Positions 17,262-25,734 of a DNA stretch of 64,000 nucleotides are shown here, piece by piece (position 1 is the stretch's first letter; each line of letters opens with the position of its first letter). Made by a program: the position numbers and the translations under genes. A model generated the notes under the pieces. That model did no database searches, was not told the DNA's origin, and saw only the letters and a program-made list of their open reading frames with translations. Location: the NCBI RefSeq assembly GCF_000374585.1, contig NZ_KB894648.1:72171-136170 (forward strand), read 5' to 3'. Source of the DNA: Phocaeicola barnesiae DSM 18169 = JCM 13652. Its GTDB lineage: Bacteria > Bacteroidota > Bacteroidia > Bacteroidales > Bacteroidaceae.

Positions 17262-18095
17262 ATGATAGGAAGTATTGTCTGGGATGTCGATCCCGTTTTG
17301 TTTCATTTGGGCCCCCGGGAAATCCGCTGGTACGGTTTGATGTGGGGTATTGGCTTCATTTTGGCTTATAACATGGTAGCCAATCTGTTCAAGAAAGAAG
17401 GACATCCCGATAAATGGGTGGATAAATTGTTTGTATATTGCATTGTCAGCAGTGTCATCGGTGCCCGCCTGGGGCATTGTCTGTTCTATGAATGGAGCTA
17501 TTATGGTGCCCATCCGCTGGAGATTCTGAAAATCTGGAACGGTGGTCTGGCCAGTCACGGCGGTGTGTTTGCCCTGATTCTGGCTTTGGTTATCTATTCT
17601 TATAAGGTGACGCGCAAGAGCGTCTGGTGGCTGTTCGACCGGATGATACCGGCTGTAGCCGTAGTCTGTATGTGTATTCGTTTCGGTAATCTGATGAATT
17701 CGGAAATCTTCGGTTATCCTACCACATTACCTTGGGGATTCGAGTTTGTCCGTTCACGGGAGTGGCAGCAATTATATAATGCTAACGGTGAGTCTTTACC
17801 TTGCCATCCTACCCAGATTTATGAAATGTTGTACTGTCTGGTAGCGGGTGTCACTTCGTGGGTGATGTACCGGTTCTATGGATTACAGAAGCATGTTGGT
17901 TTGATAACCGGTGTGTCATTGATTATTTTCTTCGGTGCCCGTTTCGGATTAGAGTTTATGAAGAATCCACAGGTAGCTCAGGAAGTAGGTATGACATTGA
18001 ACATCGGGCAGTGGCTTAGTCTTCCGTTAATCCTGTTAGGAATTTATTTGATTTTTACCAGTGGAAAGCGGAAAGAAGCATTAGGAAACAAGTGA
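17262..18095 (+). CDS. lgt: Prolipoprotein diacylglyceryl transferase
   Basis: A 277-aa inner-membrane enzyme that attaches diacylglycerol to the lipobox cysteine of prolipoproteins. Seven hydrophobic segments are visible. The signature region RFGNLMNSEIFGYPT with the essential Arg/Asn/Glu, the GARLGHCLFY motif and the HGG motif (SHGGVFALIL) are intact, and PTQIYE is near the C-terminal third. Many proteins in this window (SusD proteins, GH32, GH92, beta-helix protein) depend on it. The gene has a short 5' region and no operon partner. Confidence 0.95.
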   Translation: MIGSIVWDVDPVLFHLGPREIRWYGLMWGIGFILAYNMVANLFKKEGHPDKWVDKLFVYCIVSSVIGARLGHCLFYEWSYYGAHPLEILKIWNGGLASHGGVFALILALVIYSYKVTRKSVWWLFDRMIPAVAVVCMCIRFGNLMNSEIFGYPTTLPWGFEFVRSREWQQLYNANGESLPCHPTQIYEMLYCLVAGVTSWVMYRFYGLQKHVGLITGVSLIIFFGARFGLEFMKNPQVAQEVGMTLNIGQWLSLPLILLGIYLIFTSGKRKEALGNK

Positions 18096-18210
18096 GGAAT
18101 CGAGGCCGTTTCCTTGATTTTTGCTGAGGAAAGCCGGAGGTCGGAATGATTTTTTTGATATGAATCCGGTAGAAATACAGATGTGGAACAGTGGTTCTCT
18201 GTCTAAGATG

Positions 18211-18252
18211 AATTCGTCGGGAAAGCCCTTTACTTTCCCGACGAATTTTTTA
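18211..18252 (+). terminator. Strong terminator after lgt
   Basis: Perfect 15-bp stem AATTCGTCGGGAAAG / CTTTCCCGACGAATT with a 6-base loop, followed by TTTTTTAT. Confidence 0.85.
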
Positions 18253-18562
18253 TACCCTTTTGAGCGTTTTCAGCCATTCAAATGAGAGTAAAACTACAGT
18301 TCTGATATCTACTTTCTTTTTGAGGGAATTTATAAATGGAAAATCTTTATAAAGTAGATATTTTGCAGTTTGTTATATGGATAAGTTGTAGATTATCAGA
18401 TAGATGATTTATATAGTGTAGTAGACTAAAGTATATATCTTATACCTGAAGATTATGGTAAATAACTGTCTGTTGTCCTGCTTTCATCTACTTCCGGTCT
18501 CCTTGGTATCAAAAGTGATAGGTCAAGTAACATTTATGCAAGAGGCTGATGGAATAAGTCTC

Positions 18563-18570
18563 TATTTTTG
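18563..18570 (+). promoter_or_regulatory. -7 box of TonB-dependent receptor gene
   Basis: TATTTTTG followed by C matches the Bacteroides -7 consensus, 30 bases before the ATG at 18601. A start site about 7 bases on would give a leader of only ~24 bases, which argues against translation from the TTG at 18568. Confidence 0.55.
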
Positions 18571-18600
18571 CTTCACGAGAAATTCAAAAACCAACTATTA

Positions 18601-20967
18601 ATGATTTATATTAATGCTATGAATGCAAGATTGAATCAACAGGAAAAGCGTATAAGTGCTGTTGTCTTCCTTTTGGCATGTGCATGTATGGGAGCTTTTG
18701 CACAACAACAAGATTCTACACAGGTAGCCAATCCTTCTAAAGAAGAGGGAAACCGTAATGTCATGTTGAATGCAGCCAGTGCCAATGGTCCTCGTGAAAT
18801 CCAGATTGGACTACCTTCAGCCGATGTGAATGTACTTGAGAACGGTATTCCTGTTACGTATGCTACCAATCCTCACAGTGTAAATTCATTGTGGCGTGCT
18901 GATGCAAGCTTGAGCCATGTAGGATTGTTGAAGATTTCTGAAACGGCCATTACTACCGGTAATATCGGTTATGCGGTAAATTCTTTTACACAATTGGGAG
19001 AAAAAGGTTTTAACGGTACACTTAATTATAAGAGTAATCATTTTGGAATGCAGGAATTCTCATTGAATCTGAATGGAGGTATGGGAAAAGACTGGTTTTA
19101 TAGCGGAAGCATTTATCAGGACTTTGACCCGGGTACTTTCAAGATTAAATCTACTCCTTTCCAAGACCGTACTCAGATTTACAAATTTGCCTTGACTAAG
19201 CGATATAATCAGAATCGGGGTGAACTTACTGCCATGTATCACTACAGTAACAGCCATCCGGTGTATATGTATGCTACTCAGTCTGCTCCGTTTGTATACG
19301 TAGGAGATGGTAGTGTAAGGGAGTTCGGCGATTTTTCACTTGGTACTACTTCTTATTTGCCGGTAGACAATGAAATGATTTATCGGGATATGCGTACAGG
19401 TGAATTGAAAAAGACCAGTCTGTATGATGCAGTTCAGAATAAAGGCAGTGAATTTACTTTGATGAATAATTATACATGGGATAATGGCTTGAATTGGAAG
19501 GCTATAATGAAGTACGACCATTCTACCGGTTCTTGTGTTTACCAGACTCCGATGTCGCTCGATAAGAATGAGGCCGGTATCAATTATATGTATGAAGATG
19601 CTGACGGTGGCATGAAGCCATATACAGGAGAATATGTGCAGAGCCGTATGTCTTGTCTGAACAGGGGATTTATTGATTCGTTCATGTTTACAACAGAATT
19701 GTCACGTTCTGTAGGGAACAGCACTTGGAGATTAGGGGTGAATGAATGGTATTATGATATTGATTACAGTTCGGCTACCACCATGTATGACCAGTCGGTC
19801 CCGACAGACGGTGGTTACCCTGTTCGCTTGTATAATGCAGATTATCAGACTTACGCAGACCGTACATACGGAGAAAACGGCTATTATTACGATTTTAACA
19901 AGAATGCCTCGGAATATTATAAAGGACATGAAAACAAGTTGGCAGTTTACTTTACTCATGACTGGAATATTACTGATAAGTTCAATCTTTATTATGGGGC
20001 ACGTTTGGAATATCAGGCATTGCGAGGTGATAATGCGGCAGTCTTGAATGCTGACGGTAATTACGTAGGACGTTTTTCCAACTACTATTTGGGCGCTACC
20101 GCACCTGACGGTACCCAGATTGCACCGACTCCTTTCAGCTATGACTGGCTGAATTATGCGTTGACCGCGTCGGCTACTTATAAACTGAACAAGGAGTTCG
20201 GATTTACCGGAGACTTTACTTACATTACCCAGCATCCGAAACTGGAAAATTTTGCACCGGCAACTTTACCGAATACAGACAAGATTTCTGTACCTCTGGG
20301 ACGTGCAGGTATCTATTTTAATAACAGCTGGTTGAGTTTGACTTCTCTTTTCTCTTATATTTCGAAGACAAACAATAACTCTACGTTGAATCTGCAGCAT
20401 AAGACGGCTGCCGGACAAACTGAGATTATGGCTGCTCCGCTGACATACGATATACAGACTTTGGGATGGACCACTGACGTGGTAGCACATCCGTTTAAAG
20501 GTTTTGATTTACACTTCCTCTTCACTTATCAGAAACCGACTTACAAGAAGTATGAGACTTCTGTAGAATTCTCTGATGGCTATGTAGGCAAAATCAACGC
20601 TACAGGTAATATCGTAGCGGAAATCCCGCAGGTGATTGTAGAAATCGATCCGAGTTATATGATTACCAAGGATTTGAAAATCTGGACAAGTTTCCGTTAT
20701 TTCAGCAAGACATATGCTAATATCAATGATGCCTATTATTTCAACGGACGCTGGGAAACCTTCGGAGGTCTGAATTGGCAGGTAAACAAACAACTTTCAT
20801 TGGGCTGTACTGTAGTGAACTTCTTGAACCAGACAGGTGCAAAGGGTAGTATTGCAGGTGCAGAATTGGTAACCAAAGATGAAGCAAGTAAGTATGCCGG
20901 AACCGTGATGGCCGGTAGCTATATACGTCCGTTCACAGTAGAATTTAGCGCTAGTTTGAAGTTTTAA
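18601..20967 (+). CDS. TonB-dependent receptor-like outer-membrane protein, fructan locus
   Basis: A 788-aa outer-membrane beta-barrel protein. The start at 18601 (or an ATG at 18619) gives a signal peptide ending GAFAQQ. It lacks the N-terminal carboxypeptidase-like domain of SusC proteins. Residues ~45-130 look like a short plug, and the remainder is barrel strands rich in Tyr/Trp with acidic loops; the C-terminus ends in Phe (EFSASLKF), the usual beta-barrel end. No SusD partner is adjacent. It is followed 128 bases later by a GH32 gene, so a role in uptake of fructan oligosaccharides is inferred from context only. It could alternatively carry another nutrient or work with the SusD encoded 8 kb downstream. 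Confidence 0.75.
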   Translation: MIYINAMNARLNQQEKRISAVVFLLACACMGAFAQQQDSTQVANPSKEEGNRNVMLNAASANGPREIQIGLPSADVNVLENGIPVTYATNPHSVNSLWRADASLSHVGLLKISETAITTGNIGYAVNSFTQLGEKGFNGTLNYKSNHFGMQEFSLNLNGGMGKDWFYSGSIYQDFDPGTFKIKSTPFQDRTQIYKFALTKRYNQNRGELTAMYHYSNSHPVYMYATQSAPFVYVGDGSVREFGDFSLGTTSYLPVDNEMIYRDMRTGELKKTSLYDAVQNKGSEFTLMNNYTWDNGLNWKAIMKYDHSTGSCVYQTPMSLDKNEAGINYMYEDADGGMKPYTGEYVQSRMSCLNRGFIDSFMFTTELSRSVGNSTWRLGVNEWYYDIDYSSATTMYDQSVPTDGGYPVRLYNADYQTYADRTYGENGYYYDFNKNASEYYKGHENKLAVYFTHDWNITDKFNLYYGARLEYQALRGDNAAVLNADGNYVGRFSNYYLGATAPDGTQIAPTPFSYDWLNYALTASATYKLNKEFGFTGDFTYITQHPKLENFAPATLPNTDKISVPLGRAGIYFNNSWLSLTSLFSYISKTNNNSTLNLQHKTAAGQTEIMAAPLTYDIQTLGWTTDVVAHPFKGFDLHFLFTYQKPTYKKYETSVEFSDGYVGKINATGNIVAEIPQVIVEIDPSYMITKDLKIWTSFRYFSKTYANINDAYYFNGRWETFGGLNWQVNKQLSLGCTVVNFLNQTGAKGSIAGAELVTKDEASKYAGTVMAGSYIRPFTVEFSASLKF

Positions 20968-21013
20968 GTAATCGGGTATTTCAGGATTAAGGTAAAAGAT
21001 TGTTTTTAATATA

Positions 21014-21044
21014 CGGATAGGCGACAAATACTTGTCGCCGTCCG
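21014..21044 (+). other. Intercistronic hairpin
   Basis: Stem GGCGACAA / TTGTCGCC with a 4-base loop, extended by CGGA/TCCG across small bulges, in the gap before the GH32 gene. No T-run follows, so it may be an mRNA stability or processing element. Confidence 0.4.
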
Positions 21045-21095
21045 GATATGGATACTTAAAAAACAGTATATTTAAATGTCTAAAATATGATAACC

Positions 21096-22967
21096 ATGAA
21101 AAAGAAATTCGTTAACCTTACATTGGTTTTGGCTGCAGTTTCAGGGTTTACCGCTTGTCAGCCACAGAAGAGTGCCATTAGTTTAGAGCATCAGGGTGAT
21201 ACCCTTACCATTGTACACATAACTAAACCTACCAAATATCTGATTCTGCCGATTCAGGAATCAAGTACTGAAGGAAAAGTGAAACTGGACACCGGCAGTC
21301 CTGCAGACATGGCGATGGATGTTCGTCTGGCTGTAGACAGTATTGAATATTATGTGCCGTTCGAGTTGCCTCAGGGAGCCAAGGAGGCTACTGTTACGAT
21401 CGGAAAAGTAGGAGCTAAAGCCATTTGTTGGGATCATATTCAGTTGGCCGATACATTCGATACAAAAAATACTGATTATTATCGTCCTGTTTATCATCAT
21501 ACACCTTCTTACGGATGGATGAATGATGCTAACGGTTTGGTATACAAGGATGGAGAATATCATTTGTATTTCCAATATAATCCTTATGGTTCCCGTTGGG
21601 GAAATATGCATTGGGGACATTCAGTCAGCAAGGATCTGGTTCATTGGGAACACCTGAAGCCGGCTATTGCCCGAGATACACTGGGACATATCTTCTCTGG
21701 AAGTACTGTAATAGACCATAACAACAGTGCCGGTTATGGAAAAGATGCTATGATAGCTTTCTATACATCGGCTAGCGATGAACACGGACAGATTCAGTGT
21801 ATGGCTTATAGTACTGATAACGGACGTACTTATACAAAATATGAAAAGAATCCTATTCTGACTCCGTTTGACGGATTGAAGGATTTCCGGGATCCGAAAG
21901 TGTTCTGGTATGAACCGGCACAGAAGTGGTATATGATTGTTTCTGCCGACAAGAACATGCGTTTCTATTCGTCTACCAACCTGAAGGATTGGGAATATCT
22001 GAGTCAGTTCGGTCAGGGCTACGGTGTACAGCCTAATCAGTTCGAATGTCCGGATTTCATCCAATTGCCGGTAGACGGTGACCCGAACAACAAGAAATGG
22101 GTGATGATTGTGAATATCAACCCGGGTTGTCCGTTCGGTGGAAGTGCTACAGAGTATTTTGTAGGTGATTTCGATGGTAAGGAATTCAAATGTGATACTA
22201 AACCTGAAGTTACCAAATGGCTCGATTTCGGTAAAGATCATTATGCTACAGTTTGCTTCTCTAATACCGGTGACCGGATTATCGCTGTACCTTGGATGAG
22301 TAACTGGCAGTATGCAAACGTTACTCCTATCCGTCAGTATCGTGGTGCGAACGCTCTGCCTCGCGAATTGTCTCTGTACACCAAAGACGGACAAATCTAC
22401 ATGGCTGCCAACGCTGTGAAAGAAACACAGGCTTTGCGTAAGGAGAGTCGGTCTGTAGACAATATGGATGTGAAAGATGAAGTCGTTATCGATGAGATTG
22501 TTCCGAACAATGAGGGTGCATACGAATTGGAAATGGATATCGTACCGGGTAATTCACAGCTGGCAGGTCTGGAACTTTATAATGCCAAAGGTGAGAGATC
22601 CAAGATTTATCTGGATCTGAAGAACAAGAGATTGGTTATGGATCGTACAGAAAGCGGTCTGACTGCTTTCGGTGAAAAATCAGAACCTCATGCCATTGAG
22701 AATCATGACGGAAGAAAAGTTAATTCCATCAATTATCAGAATGATTTTGCATTGGGTACATGGGCTCCGCTTTCGCTTTGCGAAGGTAAGACCTATCATC
22801 TGGATATCTTTGTAGACAAGTGTTCGGTTGAAATCTTTGTAGACGGTGGCCGTATTGCCATGACCAATCTGATTTTCCCTACTCAGCCATATAACAGTCT
22901 TCGTTTCTATACAGAAGGTGGCACAGCCAAGGTTGAGAACATGAAAATCTATAAATTAGGGTTATAA
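21096..22967 (+). CDS. GH32 fructan hydrolase, lipoprotein
   Basis: A 623-aa lipoprotein (lipobox FTAC; start at 21096, a second ATG lies 9 bases upstream). Residues ~25-125 form the DUF4980-type N-terminal domain found in Bacteroides GH32 enzymes. The five-bladed propeller follows: nucleophile in WMNDANG (about Asp144), RDPK (about Asp266) and the acid/base in FECPD (about Glu317). The C-terminal beta-sandwich contains FVDKCSVEIFVDGG. The family motif is normally WMNDPNG; here Pro is Ala. It cleaves beta-fructosides (inulin, levan or sucrose-type oligosaccharides); exo-action is likely but not provable here. The residues after the Cys are not acidic, so periplasmic anchoring is more likely than surface display. 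Confidence 0.9.
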   Translation: MKKKFVNLTLVLAAVSGFTACQPQKSAISLEHQGDTLTIVHITKPTKYLILPIQESSTEGKVKLDTGSPADMAMDVRLAVDSIEYYVPFELPQGAKEATVTIGKVGAKAICWDHIQLADTFDTKNTDYYRPVYHHTPSYGWMNDANGLVYKDGEYHLYFQYNPYGSRWGNMHWGHSVSKDLVHWEHLKPAIARDTLGHIFSGSTVIDHNNSAGYGKDAMIAFYTSASDEHGQIQCMAYSTDNGRTYTKYEKNPILTPFDGLKDFRDPKVFWYEPAQKWYMIVSADKNMRFYSSTNLKDWEYLSQFGQGYGVQPNQFECPDFIQLPVDGDPNNKKWVMIVNINPGCPFGGSATEYFVGDFDGKEFKCDTKPEVTKWLDFGKDHYATVCFSNTGDRIIAVPWMSNWQYANVTPIRQYRGANALPRELSLYTKDGQIYMAANAVKETQALRKESRSVDNMDVKDEVVIDEIVPNNEGAYELEMDIVPGNSQLAGLELYNAKGERSKIYLDLKNKRLVMDRTESGLTAFGEKSEPHAIENHDGRKVNSINYQNDFALGTWAPLSLCEGKTYHLDIFVDKCSVEIFVDGGRIAMTNLIFPTQPYNSLRFYTEGGTAKVENMKIYKLGL

Positions 22968-22990
22968 TTGATTTAGTCACTTTTACAGGT

Positions 22991-23030
22991 ATGGGCTTCG
23001 CAGGACGGAAGTCGCTCTGTGAGGCCCATT
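22991..23030 (+). terminator. Hairpin after first GH32 gene
   Basis: ATGGGCTTCGCA pairs with TGTGAGGCCCAT with two wobble pairs around a 15-base loop, then TTCTAATTTATT. It could partly end transcription before the transporter gene. Confidence 0.6.
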
Positions 23031-23063
23031 TCTAATTTATTATCTTTTTATCCAAGATTATTT

Positions 23064-24224
23064 ATGAGTAAAACAACTTCCTTTTATGCGAAGCTGATTC
23101 CTGTGATGCTCTGCTTTTTTGCCATGGGATTTGTTGATCTGGTGGGAATTGCTTCGAACTATGTGAAAGCGGATCTGAACCTGAGTGATTCACAGGCAAA
23201 TATTTTTCCGTCACTGGTATTTTTCTGGTTTTTGATTTTTTCCGTACCTACCGGTATACTGATGAACCGTATCGGGCGTAAGAAAACGGTACTTCTGAGT
23301 CTGATAGTTACTTTTGTGTCTTTGCTTCTGCCCATTTTCGGTGACAGCTACGGGCTGATGTTGTGTTCTTTCTCTTTATTGGGTATAGGTAACGCACTGA
23401 TGCAGACTTCCCTGAATCCGTTGCTGAGTAATATCATTTCCGGTGACAAGCTGGCCAGTTCATTGACTTTCGGTCAGTTTGTGAAAGCCATCGCTTCTTT
23501 CCTGGCACCCTATATTGCCATGTGGGGAGCTACCTGTACCATCCCTCAGTTAGGATTGGGCTGGCGTGTACTGTTCCCTATTTACATGGTCATTGCCATT
23601 CTGGCTATCCTGTGGTTGAGTGCGACTCCGATCGAAGAAGAGAAACCCGACAAGGCTTCCGGTTTTGTGGATTGTCTGAAGTTGTTGGGAAATCCTTTCA
23701 TCATTCTTTGTTTCCTGGGTATCATGTGTCATGTCGGTATCGACGTAGGTACGAATACCACTGCCCCTAAGATTCTGATGGAGCGTCTGGGCATGACGTT
23801 GGATGAGGCTTCATTCGCTACCAGCATGTACTTTATTTTCCGTACCATCGGTTGTTTCTCTGGTGCCATTATTCTACAGAAAGTTTCTTCGAGGCTGTTC
23901 TTCATCATCAGTGTCATCTGTATGTTGGCCGCTATGGTTTTGCTGTTTGTTTCCGATGCCCAGTATGTCATCTATACGGCTATTGCGCTGATAGGTTTCG
24001 GTAATTCGAATGTCTTCTCCATTGTTTTCTCACAGGCATTGCTTTCATTGCCTGAGAAGAAGAACGAGATTTCCGGCCTGATGATTATGGGACTTTTCGG
24101 CGGTACGGTCTTCCCGTTGCTGATGGGTTTTGCCAGCGATGCCATGGGACAGGACGGCGCTGTTGGCGTAATGACTGTAGGAGTTGTTTATTTACTTTTT
24201 TATACCTTGAAAATTAAACACTGA
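23064..24224 (+). CDS. MFS sugar transporter (fructose/hexose, FHS-type), copy 1
   Basis: A 386-aa inner-membrane major facilitator with about 12 hydrophobic segments. I start it at the ATG at 23064 (MSKTTSFYAKLIP); the open frame begins at a GTG at 23019 inside the preceding hairpin. Conserved loop motif RIGRKK follows TM2. Related Bacteroides proteins in fructan loci (the glucose/galactose transporter family) import fructose released in the periplasm. It is followed after 4 bases by a fructokinase, fitting uptake and phosphorylation of free fructose. A near-copy is at 32574-33686, but that copy lacks part of TM2; this one is complete. Confidence 0.88.
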   Translation: MSKTTSFYAKLIPVMLCFFAMGFVDLVGIASNYVKADLNLSDSQANIFPSLVFFWFLIFSVPTGILMNRIGRKKTVLLSLIVTFVSLLLPIFGDSYGLMLCSFSLLGIGNALMQTSLNPLLSNIISGDKLASSLTFGQFVKAIASFLAPYIAMWGATCTIPQLGLGWRVLFPIYMVIAILAILWLSATPIEEEKPDKASGFVDCLKLLGNPFIILCFLGIMCHVGIDVGTNTTAPKILMERLGMTLDEASFATSMYFIFRTIGCFSGAIILQKVSSRLFFIISVICMLAAMVLLFVSDAQYVIYTAIALIGFGNSNVFSIVFSQALLSLPEKKNEISGLMIMGLFGGTVFPLLMGFASDAMGQDGAVGVMTVGVVYLLFYTLKIKH

Positions 24225-24228
24225 TCAT

Positions 24229-25125
24229 ATGAATCACATGAATGAAATGGTAGTAGGAATGGGTGAAGCACTGTGGGATGTGCTTCCGGAAGGAAAGAAA
24301 ATCGGTGGAGCTCCGGCTAATTTTGCTTATCATGTTTCTCAGTTTGGACTTCCGAGCCGTGTAGTCAGTGCAGTAGGTGAAGACAAACTGGGGTCGGAGA
24401 TACTGGACAATTTCCGCGAAAAGAAACTGAACTGTATGATTGAACAGGTGCCTTATCCGACAGGTACGGTACAGGTGGAACTGGATAGTGAGGGTGTCCC
24501 TTGTTATGACATCAAAGAGGGGGTAGCCTGGGATAATATTCCTTATACTAATGCTTTGGAAGGTCTGGCTCGTTGTACCCGGGCGGTCTGCTTCGGTTCC
24601 TTGGCGCAGCGTAGCGTCGTGTCCCGTGAAACCATCAACCGCTTTCTGGATGCCATGCCTGTTACCGACGAGACATTGAAGATATTCGATGTGAATCTCC
24701 GTCAGGGTTTCTATACCAAAGAAATTCTGTGTAACTCGTTCCAGAAGTGCAACATCCTGAAGATTAATGACGAGGAACTGGTTACGGTAAGCCGTATGTT
24801 CGGTTATCCGGGTATTGACCTACAGGACAAGTGCTGGATTCTGCTGGCCAAGTATAACCTGAAGATGCTGATTCTGACTTGTGGCGTGAACGGCAGTTAT
24901 GTATTTACTCCGGGTAAGGTATCGTTTGTAGAGACTCCGAAGGTGGAGGTTGCCGATACGGTGGGTGCCGGTGATTCGTTTACTGCAACTTTCGTTGCTG
25001 CCTTGCTGAAAGGTATGTCTATTACAGAGGCACATCGTCTGGCGGTAGATGTTTCGGCATTCGTCTGTACGCAGAATGGTGCTATGCCGGTTATTCCGGA
25101 TTATCTGAAGGAACGTATGAAATGA
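24229..25125 (+). CDS. Fructokinase, PfkB family, copy 1
   Basis: A 298-aa cytosolic sugar kinase producing fructose 6-phosphate. The N-terminal KKIGGAPANFAYHVSQFG motif and C-terminal PfkB signature DTVGAGDSFTATF, with the catalytic Asp in GAGDS, are present. It begins 4 bases after the MFS stop. A second copy at 33691-34578 is about 85-90% alike by eye in protein sequence. The terminator after the gene resembles that of the second copy, showing that duplication included the 3' end. Confidence 0.9.
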   Translation: MNHMNEMVVGMGEALWDVLPEGKKIGGAPANFAYHVSQFGLPSRVVSAVGEDKLGSEILDNFREKKLNCMIEQVPYPTGTVQVELDSEGVPCYDIKEGVAWDNIPYTNALEGLARCTRAVCFGSLAQRSVVSRETINRFLDAMPVTDETLKIFDVNLRQGFYTKEILCNSFQKCNILKINDEELVTVSRMFGYPGIDLQDKCWILLAKYNLKMLILTCGVNGSYVFTPGKVSFVETPKVEVADTVGAGDSFTATFVAALLKGMSITEAHRLAVDVSAFVCTQNGAMPVIPDYLKERMK

Positions 25126-25146
25126 GCTGAATCGTTATTTATCAGC

Positions 25147-25182
25147 AAGGGTCGGGGTTGTCTGGAAGCAATTCCGACCCTT
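25147..25182 (+). terminator. Terminator of cassette 1
   Basis: Stem AAGGGTCGGGGTTG / CAATTCCGACCCTT (14 bp, two G:U), then TCTTGTATTT. A homologous hairpin follows the second fructokinase gene (34613-34648). Confidence 0.8.
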
Positions 25183-25325
25183 CTTGTATTTAGGCTTTTC
25201 TGTCGTACGCCGTATATTTTTAGTTCGCTGTCCGGATATATAGGTGGAAACTGACGGTATTATTTTAAAAAGATAGGTGTGATAGGTGATATTTTCAATT
25301 CATGTGGATATAATCTATAGATTCC

Positions 25326-25401
25326 GTCGGCGTTTTTATAAACCACGTCGGGGTTTATATAAATGCCGACGTAGTTTATATAAACGCCGACGTGGTTTAT
25401 A
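25326..25401. repeat. Cluster of inverted/direct repeats, core CCGACGTRGTTTATA
   Basis: The core is present as CCGACGTAGTTTATA (25366-25380) and CCGACGTGGTTTATA (25387-25401) in direct order, and as its exact complement TATAAACCACGTCGG (25337-25351) in inverted order. A second inverted motif, GTCGGCGTTTTTATAAAC (25326-25343), pairs with GTTTATATAAACGCCGAC (25373-25390) with one deletion. The 76-bp block can fold into alternative hairpins. It may be operators, a structured RNA, or a small dispersed intergenic repeat. Confidence 0.75.
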
Positions 25402-25642
25402 GAATTGATTTTGATGAATGCATGTTTCTTATTGTTCATTTTGGGGTAGTAGCTTTATATTTAAAATCTTTTTAATCAGCATTTAAGGCTTTGTTTTATA
25501 AAGAATGGAGGAATCTGTGCGGATATATTAATTTATTGATATTTAAATCCTGCCGTTTTATGGAAAATTTGTAAAAATGTTACTTTCTCTAGTAAAAATG
25601 TTTCATGCAACAAGATTGCTCGATAAAGAAACATTTTTTACA

Positions 25643-25671
25643 TATCTTTGAGTTGCCGGATGATACCTTTG
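25643..25671 (+). promoter_or_regulatory. Two -7-like boxes upstream of SusC
   Basis: TATCTTTG (25643-25650) and TACCTTTG (25664-25671) both match TAnnTTTG, 21 bases apart. The leader to the ATG at 25735 would be about 57-80 bases. Which is used cannot be told. Confidence 0.5.
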
Positions 25672-25734
25672 CAGTACCGTTTTGAACGGCGTATGGAGAA
25701 ATGATTAATCAATGTTTAACTAAATCTTAATGCG

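Larger units (their letters stand above)
18096..18600. other. Intergenic region before fructan locus
   Basis: A 505-base stretch containing an imperfect hairpin just after lgt (about 18104-18135), a strong terminator at 18211-18252 and, at its right end, the -7 box of the TonB-dependent receptor gene. Between 18260 and 18550 the DNA is AT-rich and I see nothing definite. It may hold regulator-binding sites for the downstream locus. Confidence 0.55.
25183..25734. other. Intergenic region before SusC of the fructan locus
   Basis: 550 bases between the two cassettes. It contains a cluster of inverted and direct repeats (25326-25401), then AT-rich DNA, then two -7-like boxes at 25643 and 25664. 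No gene is seen. This is the expected place for binding of the hybrid regulator encoded at 34844. Confidence 0.6.

Noticed and set aside
21020..21039. Rho-independent terminator between the receptor and first GH32 gene
   Set aside because: The stem is good but no T-run follows, so it is listed only as an intercistronic hairpin.
25326..25401. Insertion-sequence end or attachment site
   Set aside because: No transposase or integrase gene or target duplication is nearby; the repeats are short and nested.
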